From assembly GCF_905475465.1 (NCBI RefSeq), contig NC_062244.1, positions 1,190,501 through 1,254,500 of the forward strand: a stretch of 64,000 nt of DNA, in the 5' to 3' direction. Of this stretch, positions 41,160-50,812 are shown piece by piece; positions within the stretch are counted from its first letter, which is position 1; every line of letters starts with the position of its first letter. The DNA is from Pieris napi. Lineage: Eukaryota > Arthropoda > Insecta > Lepidoptera > Pieridae. Below the pieces are notes generated by a model. That model was not told the origin of the DNA, ran no database searches, and saw nothing but the letters and a program-made list of their open reading frames with translations. The position numbers were made by a program, and so were the translations under genes.

Positions 41160-41388
41160 ATTATTTTTCCGACCCAAATATCGGCCAATAGAATTGCACC
41201 ATTCGACGTCACGTGGTACAACCTACATGGTATTATACTGAAAATTTTTTGTGAAAATTTTCTCTGGTCGTTGCTTCAAGAAAAGTATTAAGTAGTTGTT
41301 TTATTCATTATGAAATTCTTATTTGTTAACTGTACATTTCGTCTCATGGTGCAATTCTATTGGCCGACATTTGGGTCGGAAAAATAAT
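41160..41388. mobile_element. foldback MITE, 43-bp TIRs
   Basis: ATTATTTTTCCGACCCAAAT and the following GGCCAATAGAATTGCACC at 41160-41202 are mirrored at 41346-41388 with one mismatch. The ends sit in ATTA...TAAT, so TA duplication around TTTTTCC...GGAAAAA is possible but cannot be told from the inverted repeat itself. About 140 bp of non-coding sequence lies between the arms. The superfamily is open; a Tc1/mariner-type MITE is one option. Confidence 0.8.
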
Positions 41389-41394
41389 CCCCCG

Positions 41395-41553
41395 AATACC
41401 ACACGAGCTTCAAAATTATCGGCCATTTCCCTCAAGGTTCCCTGCAAACAAATATAGTCGTCATGACGACTATAGTCGTCATGACGACTATATTAATTGT
41501 TAGCAACGAACCTATCGGGAAATACCCGATAATTTTGAAGCTCTTGTGGTATT
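41395..41553. mobile_element. foldback MITE with 44-bp central palindrome
   Basis: AATACCACACGAGCTTCAAA and ATTATCGG at the left end are mirrored by CCGATAATTTTGAAGCTCTT and GTGGTATT at the right end (41525-41553). The centre is the perfect palindrome at 41451-41494. It lies only 6 bp from the preceding foldback element. No coding sequence. Confidence 0.8.
41451..41494. repeat. 44-bp perfect palindrome
   Basis: The palindrome ATAGTCGTCATGACGACTAT occurs as two overlapping tandem copies with an 18-bp period. The whole 44-bp block from AATATAG to CTATATT equals its own reverse complement with no spacer. Confidence 0.97.
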
Positions 41554-42228
41554 ATAAGTGAAAAACAAGATATATGAAACATTAATAGACAAAAATATAT
41601 ATTATAACATTAAACAAAGGACAATTAACAGTTAATAATTCAAAGAAAAAACTAAATTGTTACTAATAAGTCTTGCCACCTTTTCAAATACTTCAGTACA
41701 TCCTCTATGGTGAGAAAATATCAATATTCTAATAATTAGTATCATAGCTAAAACACGAAACATTGGTGAATTACTATCACAGCATGTTACTATCTTGTCG
41801 CATACGGTGGTAACATGCTGTTTTTGATGCCAGTAAAGTTCTCTATTAGTCAGTCAAACAATGAAATTTTCTCATAAAATACTCCATGAAATGTAACAGA
41901 TATATTAAATATAGATTTGTCAAATTAATTTAGCATTAATGTAATACATTAAACACTCAGCTAATTATACATGTTTATTTTATCATAAGACAGACCAGGA
42001 AGATAAAGCCAGTCTATAAAAAAACGTGGGCAGAAACATTCCTATTGAAAACTTATTAAATTACGATAATTATAGAATATAATTAAATTGAGAGGCCGCA
42101 TTAATTATGACGAGCGACGCCATTTATCAGAAACTTGATTCCTACGACTTTATTATTTTTAGATCTGGCATATACATATATATATTTGTAACCAGAGTTT
42201 TGTACATAGTATTATAGGCATCAGAGAG
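41554..42228. other. AT-rich, nothing recognised
   Basis: CAGCATGTTAC and GTAACATGCTG near 41782 and 41809 form a small 11-bp inverted pair. Nothing else was supported. Confidence 0.4.
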
Positions 42229-42510
42229 AGTGTTGGCCTACTCAGCGTGCAACTCTCATACCTGAGGTCGTAGGTTCGATCCCCGGCTGTGCACCAATGG
42301 ACTTTCTTTCTATGTGTGCATTTAACATTTGCTCGAACGGTAAAGGAAACCATCGTGAGGAAACCGACATGTCTTAGACCCAAAAAGTCGACGGCGTGTG
42401 TCAGGCACTGGAGGCTGCTCACCTACTTGCCTATCAGATTAAAAAATGATCATGAAACAGATTCAGAAATCTGAGGCCAAGACCTAAAGAGGTTGTAGCG
42501 CCACAGATTA
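42229..42510 (+). repeat. SINE-A, full length
   Basis: GTGTTGGCCTACTCAGCGTG (four bases of the D-arm region deleted), GTAGGTTCGATCCCCGGCTG, GTAAAGGAAACCATCGTGAG, ending GAGGTTGTAGCGCCACAGAT. Confidence 0.95.
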
Positions 42511-42525
42511 TTTTTTAAATTTATC

Positions 42526-42641
42526 CTAGGTTTGAACCTCGGCTGTGTTCCAATAGACTTTCTGTCATTCTTCTCTCGTATGGTGAAGGAAACCTTGCCT
42601 TAGACCGAAAAAGTCAACAGCGTGTGTTAGGCACAGAATAT
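42526..42641 (+). repeat. SINE-A partial, in tandem with the previous copy
   Basis: GTTTGAACCTCGGCTGTGTT, then ATGGTGAAGGAAACC and GAAAAAGTCAACAGCGTGTG. It lies 16 bp after the full copy in the same direction. Confidence 0.85.
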
Positions 42642-42667
42642 CCCCTTTTTGTAATGTATGCAAACTG

Positions 42668-42885
42668 GCAATGGGGCAAACGGGGAGGAGGCTCAGCTGA
42701 TCTCTGGTGATACCGACGCCCATGGACACTCGCACTGCCAGAAGCCTCGCAAGTGCATTGGCCTTTTAAGTTTTAGTAATTGGTATTGGCTTGGCATGTC
42801 ATGGCTTTTGAAGGACCCTAAGTCGAATTGGTTCGACAATAAGAAAAAACAGCCAGTTGTGAAACGACGGACGTCGAGGGGATAC
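42668..42885 (+). repeat. Rep-B, diverged
   Basis: GCAAACGGGGAGGAGGCTCA, GACGCCCATGGACACTCGCA, AAGGACCCTAAGTCGAATTG and GACGGACGTCGAGGGGATAC. The CAGTGGGCAGCTGG block is deleted. Confidence 0.9.
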
Positions 42886-43354
42886 AAAGACCTACTTGCT
42901 AATTAGAAAAAAACAACTGATATCGCTTTCGATACAGAAGAGAACAGATACAGAACAGAAGATAAAAGGTAGTTGCGGTACTTGATATATGTGTATACAC
43001 TCAAGGTATGATTGATTTTTTTTAATCAGATACTTTTAGATTCTTGTGATTTTATTAATCTACCATTGGAGATAATTTAATGGACCGTGAGTACAGCTGT
43101 TACTAATTAAACAAAACTAATTGAATGAAAAGTAATTGTCGGTATTTGGTAATGGCCTTAATGGGACAAAAACGGACATATCCGGGAAATAAGTACAAGT
43201 TTTGTGAGTTAAATTTAAACGATAATTAATTACTTATATTATTAAATAATAATTGTGGAAAAACTAGTTCATAAACACAGAGTGTTCTCCCCTTAAAAGA
43301 GACTGTAGGTAGTGTTATTGGACACTTTCTTATGTAATGCTTTTAGTCGATATC
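42886..43354. other. AT-rich, nothing recognised
   Basis: No recurring element, RNA or coding segment was recognised. Confidence 0.4.
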
Positions 43355-43554
43355 AACTCCGGGGAATTAAATACAGATAATATAACTTTTTCTACAGCTG
43401 TGATACTTTTTGACATTCAACACCTTTTGTCTTCAGTCACCGTGACCACGCACGCTGTAAAGCACGCGAAACGTCGGAAAAAATTATTTAAAATTATTAT
43501 AAGTTTATAATACATAGCTTCAATCCGTTAAAAAAGAGTTTTCTTTAAATGTTA
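43355..43554 (+). mobile_element. Rep-F copy
   Basis: CTCCGGGGAATTAAATACAG, TTTTGTCTTCAGTCACCGTG, CTGTAAAGCACGCGAAACGT and AAAAAGAGTTTTCTTTAAAT. It has the ribozyme-like motif at about 43455-43474 and no inverted piece on the left, so it is a simple truncated copy. Confidence 0.8.
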
Positions 43555-43667
43555 ATGCTTTTCAGTAAATTAGATTAGACTTAAATTACTTATCAGTCTT
43601 AAGTTGGGCTAGATCGTAATATTAAATTAATTCTCAGTGCAGAGACTATTAATAAAAAAAGGCAAAA

Positions 43668-44018
43668 GGGTGCGTGTACTTATGTACGCGCGTAAGAAGT
43701 TATAATTCTTTGGCATTATTAAAAATAGTTTTTGATTGCATGCAAATAATTAATTACAATTAAATAATCAAAGACTGGAAAAGGAGTCATTATAGTCAAT
43801 AAAGAATTAAATAAATACATATTTATTATTATTCTCTTACATTCAGTGTAACATAAATTCTGTTATTATTCGAATGTTTTTTTAAATTAAGTCCAATGCC
43901 GTAGCATCTTCCGTGGGCAACTTCATTCTGTTAATTTTGTGTCACGGTGCGCGCGCATCGTAAAATTTCACTCTCATCAATTTTTCATAACGCTCCTAAA
44001 GGAGTATAACTTCAAAAA
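43668..44018. mobile_element. Rep-G element, copy 2
   Basis: GGGTGCGTGTACTTATGTAC and GCGCGTAAGAAGTTATAATT at the left. At the right, TTTTGTGTCACGGTGCGCGC, AAAATTTCACTCTCATCAAT and GGAGTATAACTTCAAAAATT. The orientation is opposite to copy 1, and about 300 bp of the interior is missing or unrelated. Confidence 0.7.
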
Positions 44019-44462
44019 TTTAAAAGCATGGAATTTATACTAATGTTAATCCAATGCGCCCGCGCATCACCTGGACTCGAATACACGGCATTAGAATTGA
44101 GAATCGCAATACTTTGTGAAAGTCATGACACAATGTCGCAGAATGATTTCTTAAAGTTTTCTTATATATTGACAACCAGCTATTAAATAAGGCCAATGCC
44201 TATATGAACCTTTGACGAGCAATTTACAACGCACCTGCGCTATGTCGATATGTGGCCTTAGGTGGATAAGACTTTTTAATTAAGCTTTTAAAAAACCAAC
44301 TTCAATACTTTTAAATTATTTTCTATGGAATATTTATTTTTGCGAATCACTTAGTAAAAATGTAGTTCCGCTCACATGTCATTGCAATTCAACTTCAAAT
44401 ACTAAACCTCTTGTTAAAAACTCTTAATCAATTGAATTCTTTTAATATACCATTCCCTTCTG
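44019..44462. other. no gene recognised
   Basis: No recurring element, RNA or coding segment was recognised. Confidence 0.35.
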
Positions 44463-44509
44463 CCCTTTTCATCACGAAAAACTAATTCAGTTTTTCGTGA
44501 TGAAAAGGG
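44463..44509. repeat. 21-bp perfect hairpin
   Basis: CCCTTTTCATCACGAAAAAC plus T at 44463-44483 is mirrored at 44489-44509 across a 5-nt AATTC loop. The flanks (ATTCCCTTCTG and CAGATGAATTC) continue the symmetry imperfectly, so it may be the core of a small palindromic element. Confidence 0.95.
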
Positions 44510-45164
44510 ACAGATGAATTCTTTAGTTAAAGTAGTGCAATTCAGTTGATTTATATTTTATAAATAAATATATATTTCATTACAGTATTAGAATTCACAA
44601 TACTTTAGCAATAAATATTATTAATTTTTTTTTGTATTTGCCCATGTCTACTTACTAATATTGTACAATACGTAGGGGGGGACAATGGGACAATAGGAGG
44701 CACACGTACGTGAAATGTGCATAGGTGTACTCTTTTGATAACAGTCATACTGAATGTTGTCCAACATGACCGGAATCATCGCGGAATCAGGTGCTGGAAT
44801 AACAGATTTTTTTCTCATATCTAGAGTAATTATATTAAATAATTCATATATTTTTAAGGTTTACGGGTCATGGCTGTCGTTAGTATTAAGAAAATATTCC
44901 AAAATAGCTGAAGTCATAATATATTTCACTAATATTTCTTTGCCTCATGCACCTTATCCACAACATCCTTTCACAATAATTTTGTATGTTTGTCATTCCA
45001 TTGCTTAATAAGCGTTCGACTTTAATGATTAAAATTTTATTCCCTTTAATGATCCTATAAAGAGTAAAAAAATAAAAAGTATTTACAATTAATGATATAA
45101 TTATATTTTAAATTGTTTCTTTTTACTAAAGCTATTGACACATGACAGAAGATGATTTATCCAA
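44510..45164. other. AT-rich, no gene recognised
   Basis: An 84-codon frame at 44754-45008 is hydrophobic and AT-driven, with no domain. No recurring element was recognised. Confidence 0.35.
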
Positions 45165-45270
45165 TGATGGCAGTGCACCTTTACTGGCAGCATCTCCTCG
45201 CTGTAATGCGATACTTATACGTTGAGCGAGGAAAGCACCAGCTCTCTACCAGGTCACCGGTACTCTCTAC
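45165..45270 (-). repeat. LINE-D piece
   Basis: GGCAGTGCACCTTTACTGGC, TGCGATACTTATACGTTGAG and TCACCGGTACTCTCTACC. CTCTACCAGGTCACCGG shows a small rearrangement of the CTGGGGTCACC block. Confidence 0.85.
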
Positions 45271-46479
45271 CATTGTAAATTAGTTCAAATTTGTCTTGAT
45301 TGTTGGTAGTAGCGAGGTGTGGAATGCGGTGTGGAATCTCTGAGCAAATAATGCTAAAGAAGAAGTCTGCTGTGAGAGAGAAAGAGGATATTCTTATCCT
45401 CTATGTGGTGCACACTTTGTTGACGCTATAAGCAGTGGCGGAGCTCGCAACAGTGCAAAACGTTTTGCCAATGACTTTTCCCTCTCACTTGTACATTTGG
45501 TGTAGCAATCTTCCACATTTTAGAGGAGGCTGCGAACCGGATGATTTATGTATAATCAAAAATCAAACCCTGTAACATTATTTTACGTGCCATTTCAACG
45601 AAATTTTGGAATTGTAATAATAATCTTAGATATGACAATTGTAGAGGCAAGGGTGGCAAAAATTTCACAGCCTATACCTTGATAATTTGTAAAACCCCCA
45701 CTGGCTGTATGGCTATACAGCTTAGAACGTGTAGAATTCGAAAGAGCCTTTGATGCGGTCGTGTTGTCTGTGGTGGTTTTAAAGAGTCACCCAGTTCTCT
45801 GCGTAGTGGAGTGAGTCAAGTCTAGACACTTTAGGTGCAGCATCCATGTCTTGGTAAAAAACCACAGCAAAACAATTTCGTTAAGAGTTATTTTTTGATG
45901 ACTAGTAACACTTTTTCGCTTTGTAAATATGTAAAACAGATGGAAATCTCAAGTATTGAAGAATTCTATTCTAACACAAATCTGCATGAGCTTATTGTAA
46001 CCTCTTGAGGTGTATGATCGAACATCGCGACGGGACAACACAACAACAATACAATAGCATCTGTTGAATCTGTCGTCGGGATTAAAAAACATAACGCCAT
46101 GACAGAAATGGGGATTTCATAGACACTTTGAATCTTAAAAGTTAATAATACATATTTTTAATAATTAAACTAAATAACTTTTTTATACAGCATTGAAGAA
46201 GTCCCACTTGCATACTTTGCTTCAGGGATAGTTTTTGTTTCACTTTTATTTTTATTAAACTTTGTTTTTATACAAATTTGTTGTGTGTGTGAACTGTATT
46301 TTTTTTTAATTTGTAATTAAAATCTCTTCTCAAATCGAATGCTAATGAGACAGCCTTGTTTCCAGTGATTTTTCTTGTGTGTATTTACTAAAAACGGTGA
46401 CACAAAAGGAACGTAGTAATAACTGTAATACATACTTTAAAATAAGATTTGTTTAATCTACTGGCGTTGTTTGTTTTAT
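45271..46479. other. no gene recognised
   Basis: AGAGGATATTCTTATCCTCT near 45383 is an 8-bp-arm hairpin. The 45400-45860 part is less AT-rich but gives no supported frame or repeat match inside the window. Confidence 0.35.
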
Positions 46480-46556
46480 GGAGGGCTCGCGAGTGCATTG
46501 CCGGCCTTTTAAGAATTGGTACACACTTTTCTTGAAGGACCCTAAGTCGAGTTGGA
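46480..46556 (+). repeat. Rep-B middle piece
   Basis: GAGGGCTCGCGAGTGCATTG, CCGGCCTTTTAAGAATTGGT and AAGGACCCTAAGTCGAGTTG. Both ends are missing. Confidence 0.92.
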
Positions 46557-47338
46557 ATAAGTGTAAAGTTAATTTTGAAATCGAATAAAAAAATAATAAA
46601 TATGCTTGATCACCACATCTTAGAAATCCCCTTAACACCCACAATCGTGTTTAATCCGAAATCTTTAATTTTTTACCACAAAAACTGATCCATCTCACAG
46701 CCGAAGAAACACGAATCGATGGGAACCAAAGAAGATACGATTCATCGGAGGTTTTAATAGAAAATCGTCAAGTTGATTTTCGAATTACGACCTTATTCCG
46801 ACCAGATACGGATTTATCTATGAATCTCCAATTCTTAATACAAGGCGATAGAGTTGAAATTGAGTACAAAGAATTGACAATCAAATCGATGAGGATTGAT
46901 TTCAATCAGATAGACAGTAGGTGGCAACCGAATTACGACTGACCGTTTGAAAGTTGCTTTGCTTGTAACTTTATGCTAACTTAAAAAGTGAGACACCTTC
47001 CTGTTCTATATATATGTGTGCTGTGCTATATATATGTGCTGTGTGTGTGTGTGCTTCATGTGCCCGCTCATTGCTGAAGGAAGATTACTAAGCCGGCCTA
47101 GGGGTCCAGTAGGTCAACAGAGTGGATGACCTGCTGCAGCTGAAAGCGGCCAACTTTATTTTACATGAAATTCCTTTTATCTTTTTTTTAAATAAACCAT
47201 TCTACTCCCCTCAAAATACTATAGAATACTTATAATGAAGGTTAGGGCTTACTAATCATACCAATTTATTTATTATATTATATATAATTTATATTAATTT
47301 AGCCCACCTAATATTTGTATTTATTCAATACGTTTTTT
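46557..47338. other. no gene recognised
   Basis: A TATATATGTG/TGTGTG simple tract lies at 47010-47052. The 46690-46950 part has many GAT/ATC words and could be an unrecognised element. No supported frame. Confidence 0.35.
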
Positions 47339-47372
47339 ATGTAACGGGGCAAACGGACAGGAAGCTGTACTA
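47339..47372 (+). repeat. Rep-B start, tiny
   Basis: TATGTAACGGGGCAAACGGA and CAGGAAGCTG match the first bases of Rep-B only. Confidence 0.55.
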
Positions 47373-47624
47373 AAGAAGATTGAAAGTGGAGCTACCTTCA
47401 AATATACAAAAATCATGTAATTACTATAATAATTCTAATCCAAGATCGTTGAACTTGAATTCAAGGAAAACCAATATTTTTTTCGATTCGATAAAAACTA
47501 TTGGATAATTTAAATTATACGTGAATTGACATCAAAATGAGCAGGCAATTTCTATAATAATATTGTTATAATTTAATCACGTGTTACCGAACTTAAACGC
47601 GCGACTTACTTGACTTAACTATAA
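47373..47624. other. AT-rich, nothing recognised
   Basis: No recurring element or coding segment was recognised. Confidence 0.4.
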
Positions 47625-47845
47625 CCCCTAGATGGGGCAGAGGACGTCCACAGTAGGTCTTCATCGCGATCGGTCTTGAGCTGGCTCTCTTTGCCTCATC
47701 TGCAACTTTTACCACAGGGTTGCTTAGGACTGCCACACTTCCACTTTCCTTGGGGGTTCCAATCAAGCGCTTGCTTGGAGATATGATTAGGATCCCTTCG
47801 GAGTGTATGGCCTATCCATTTCCACTTGCATCGCTTGATCTGCTA
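47625..47845 (-). pseudogene. LINE-Q: ORF2 C-terminus
   Basis: The minus strand gives VADEAKRA in one frame and QDRSRWRPTVDVLCPI with a stop in another. It carries the same internal deletion after AKRA as the copy at 23515. AACCCCTAGATGGGGCAGAG marks the stop region. Upstream the plus strand TGGCCTATCCATTTCCACTT corresponds to a K-W-x-W codon series. Confidence 0.75.
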
Positions 47846-48800
47846 TATGCATTATGTCATTGTGTAGTCCAGTAACGACACGTACTCTTATGCTGTCGGG
47901 GCTTTGTTATTATATTAATTCAAAAGTTCCTAGATCTCAATGGGGATCTGAAATCTATTTCTCACTTTATAGTTTTTTAGTCTTCAATATCTTCATAACT
48001 TTACGTTGAAGAGTATTCAAAGGTGTGCGAGATGTGCCATTCCCCATGAAGGACACAAAGAACTTCAAATGTTTAATCTGTGTGTGATAAAACTATTATT
48101 ATACTTACCCCACTGGCGCTGTGACCCAAAAAGTGACGTGCTACCGAATTTATCTTCCAGCTCTCTCTGTCATGTGCCAATTGCTGGTATCCAGCTGCAG
48201 AAGTTCCTCTTTCACTCTGTCGACTACTCAGTAGGCCGACCTACTGCCCCCCCCCCAGCGCTGGTCTACCAACTATACCATGTTTTTTCACCCTCCATGA
48301 GCCGTCCTCCTTGTTGGCCTCAGGATTTTGGTTTTTGCGTTCCGCCACCAGAAACTTCTGCCCCTCTTTCTCTATATTAAAAAATGCAATCCTAACTAAC
48401 TTACCGAACATGACAAGACAGTCCAAGACACGAAATTTCCTTTCTATGTAGTTTTAAGTTCTTTAAAAACCTTTGGGAAAATTTGCGTTATAGAAATGCA
48501 ATTTGAAATTAGTTCTGCAGCATCTATTAGTTAGATATTTCAAGTATTTAGTAGTGGTTATTACATTTCGAAATACACTTAAAGGCCAGTGCACATTACG
48601 TTGCGTTAACTATACAAGATATAAGCTACGTATATATATAGTAACTTAATACTAATACAATAGAAAACTTATTTATATAAAAATAAACTAAAACATAATA
48701 AAAACAATACAAGAAATTGGGCCGTTCAGGTATTACGGGAGCAGATTTACTCCATTTTATCCCTCCTCCTTCCTCTTGTCAGCTAAAGTAAGCATAGCTC
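47846..48800. other. no gene recognised
   Basis: It contains the longest open frame of the window (124 codons, plus, 48006-48380) and a 61-codon frame opposite it. Neither has a recognisable domain. The Pro/Ser/Cys-rich translation and a C10-like run at 48247-48256 argue against a real protein. No repeat of the local families was found. Confidence 0.35.
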
Positions 48801-48872
48801 TCAAAAATAATAGTACATAAACGTATTAATTTTTTGTATGAATCCTCGAAAATGCATTTCGTTTTCAAACGA
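48801..48872 (+). repeat. Rep-M copy 2
   Basis: CAAAAATAATAGTACATAAA, then TCGAAAATGCATTTCGTTTT. It matches 28993-29062 along its whole length. Confidence 0.75.
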
Positions 48873-48944
48873 AGACAGTGTGTAGGTAATATGTGTAAAA
48901 AGTAAATAATTACTGATGACGTAATCACCAAATAAGAAAATCAA

Positions 48945-49060
48945 AGACAGAGTTGGTGGGGACCATTGGCAGAATGCTCAAGATAGGGAGGGATGGTGCC
49001 AGTTGGATGAGGCCTTTACCAACTCTTTAAGAGAGGAAAATGTATAGCTATTTTTGTATA
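48945..49060 (+). pseudogene. LINE-S-like ORF2 end
   Basis: The translation gives GDHWQNAQDREGWCQLDEAF and then TNSLREENV before a stop. The W-x-x-x-AQDR-x-x-W-x-x-L-x-EAF pattern is the last segment of a non-LTR ORF2. Only the final 35 or so codons remain. Confidence 0.75.
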
Positions 49061-49128
49061 AAATTGTGTGTAGCGTTTGTAAATAGTATTGTTTTAAAAA
49101 AATGACGCTTTATTAATTAATATGAAAA

Positions 49129-49160
49129 ATGATTGGGAATAAGAGTTTTCTCCCAATCAT
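49129..49160. repeat. 10-bp hairpin
   Basis: ATGATTGGGA and TCCCAATCAT are separated by 12 nt. Small and without assigned role. Confidence 0.8.
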
Positions 49161-49825
49161 CCTAATTAGCTAGGATGTCAAATACCAGATAACTATAAAA
49201 TATATTGCGTATACCCTAAGTTTTCGGCTCAAGAATAGTTTAGCTATAGCTGGTATCAAGACTATTTTATAACGCGATAAACGCCTGTACATACCGCGGC
49301 TCGACATCACACGGTTCAAAGGCCGTTTTTTATTCACCACATACACCCCTCCCTGTCACATAGTTCACGCATGAGCGGGACGGATGACACGCACCAGGCC
49401 TTTGATGTGGCCGCTCATGTTTATCGTAAAACATTTGCAATTTTTTCCATATCGAAAACTAAGAAAAAACTGTAATGGCTTGGTTTAGTAGTCATTTTGT
49501 GTGATCCGAACGTTTGGCAGCTTATATCAATTACAAAGTTGGTTTTGCAGCGTTTTATGTAACATTAACTTTTACTCCATTACATTAAGGTCCATTTTAC
49601 TATGATATGATGTAACAAAACCAGCAGCTGATTACAAGGGCTTAATTGATTTTGGCGGGCAAATACCAATTTGAAGGGCCTGGAATTATTCCGAATGGTC
49701 GTTCTGCTTGTGTTGTACCGACGTATGCGCAATTAGACGCCTCATGTTTCGATAAAAAATATCGATATTATCATTTATCGGCGTCGTTTATCGATAAATG
49801 TGTCCTCATACTGAATACTATGGAA
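49161..49825. other. no gene recognised
   Basis: CATGAGCGG near 49371 and CCGCTCATG near 49412 are an inverted pair, and ATCGATA/TATCGAT words cluster near 49750-49800. No supported frame. Confidence 0.35.
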
Positions 49826-50009
49826 TTGATGTCTCCAGCGTGTCTCTCATCCATGAGGTCGTATTGTCGATCCCTGGCTGTGCACCAATGGACTTAGTTT
49901 CTATGTGGGAATTAAACATTCGCTCGAACGGTGAAGGAAAATATAGTGAGGAAGCTTGCTTTAGACCCAAAAAGCCGACGGGGCTGATCACGTATTAGAT
50001 TGACTAATA
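49826..50009 (+). repeat. SINE-A, truncated tail
   Basis: TCCATGAGGTCGTATTGTCG, GGCTGTGCACCAATGGACTT, GAACGGTGAAGGAAAATATA, ending at ATTAGATTGACTAAT. The final CAGAAATCTGAGGCCC...CACTG portion is missing. Confidence 0.92.
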
Positions 50010-50167
50010 TTTTAAAAAAATCCTTGATGCATCGTGCACTTATGATATCTTGTATATGTTATAACGTTGAACGCATATCTTAAATAGTTAGTATGCTATC
50101 AGTATTTTTGAGTAAGACCGTTGATACAAACTCGTAACTACATATCTGAAATAAATAAGTTTTTATT
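50010..50167. other. AT-rich, nothing recognised
   Basis: Short spacer between SINE-A and the Harbinger-like element. Confidence 0.4.
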
Positions 50168-50170
50168 ATA

Positions 50171-50809
50171 GGCTAGCCGCACACACGCAATAATATTGTA
50201 AAATCAAGTTTGTCAATTTGTTTTAACAATATATGCCACAGCATATTTCTCAATATTATTGCCAATATTTACTAATTTTAAAAGGCTCAGTCACGAACTG
50301 ATCCTTGATCTACGCGGAAGTATGGATAATAAAAAAAATTATCGAGTGCAATGTTCTTTTTCACTTTGTCGCGATATGCTTTAGATGATATATTCCATAG
50401 TTCCGGATAAGTTTCCCACAATCTAATGAATTCCTTTAAAGTCTCTTTATCATTTGGGGGAACATTTTCCACACTGTCTCCGTCATAATTTTCGATTAGA
50501 TCTTCGTCTTCCATTTTACAAAAATCCAACAAAAATCAAAACAAACAATAATATTTGAGACATAGAAAACAACTCATTTGACGTGCACTCATAGATAAAT
50601 TATTTTAAACTAGAATATTGAAGTAAGGCCCGCACACACACAATAATATTGACAATAACCCTGCCTCCCCCTGACTATTGACGGCATATTTCAGAATTTC
50701 CGGAAATTCGCAATATTATTGATCAGTACGGCAATATGGACCGCACACACTCAATAATATTGATAATAATGCTAATATTGTCAATAATATTGCGTGTGTG
50801 CGGCTAGCC
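50171..50809 (-). mobile_element. PIF/Harbinger-like element 2 with MADF ORF
   Basis: The left end GGCTAGCCGCACACACGCAA is mirrored at the right end (50788-50809). ATA lies directly outside both ends (50168-50170, 50810-50812), a 3-bp duplication in line with Harbinger insertion although the usual triplet is TTA/TAA. Six copies of CAATAATATTG or its reverse complement lie inside, at 50188, 50251, 50641, 50711, 50752 and 50782. CCGCACACAC recurs internally at about 50629 and 50741. A MADF-type frame occupies 50287-50514 on the minus strand. No transposase is present, so it is non-autonomous. Its ends are unrelated to those of element 1. Confidence 0.85.
50287..50514 (-). CDS. MADF-domain protein N-terminal ORF, carried by Harbinger element 2
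   Basis: A 75-residue frame, starting at MEDEDLIENY (a start six codons upstream at 50532 is also open). Residues 1-22 are acidic. The MADF start follows: LKEFIRLW (26-33), ETYPELWN (34-41), S44, Y47 and K50, then VKKNIALDN (51-59). This fits the first half of a MADF/Myb-SANT-like domain, which binds DNA through a helical bundle. After ALDN the sequence changes to FFYYPYF and ends at a TGA, so the frame runs through a deletion joint and lacks the second half of the domain. The context suggests the DNA-binding partner ORF of a Harbinger transposon. Whether it is translated is unknown. Confidence 0.7.
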   Translation of the reverse strand: MEDEDLIENYDGDSVENVPPNDKETLKEFIRLWETYPELWNISSKAYRDKVKKNIALDNFFYYPYFRVDQGSVRD

Positions 50810-50812
50810 ATA

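Noticed and set aside
48006..48380. The longest open frame, 124 codons on the plus strand
   Set aside because: No recognisable domain, odd Pro/Ser/Cys-rich translation crossing a C homopolymer, and a competing frame on the other strand. A frame of this length is expected by chance in 64 kb.
50160..50812. CRISPR-like repeat array suggested by the recurring 11-bp motif
   Set aside because: The motif is short, in both orientations and irregularly spaced within inverted-repeat transposon ends of a eukaryotic genome.
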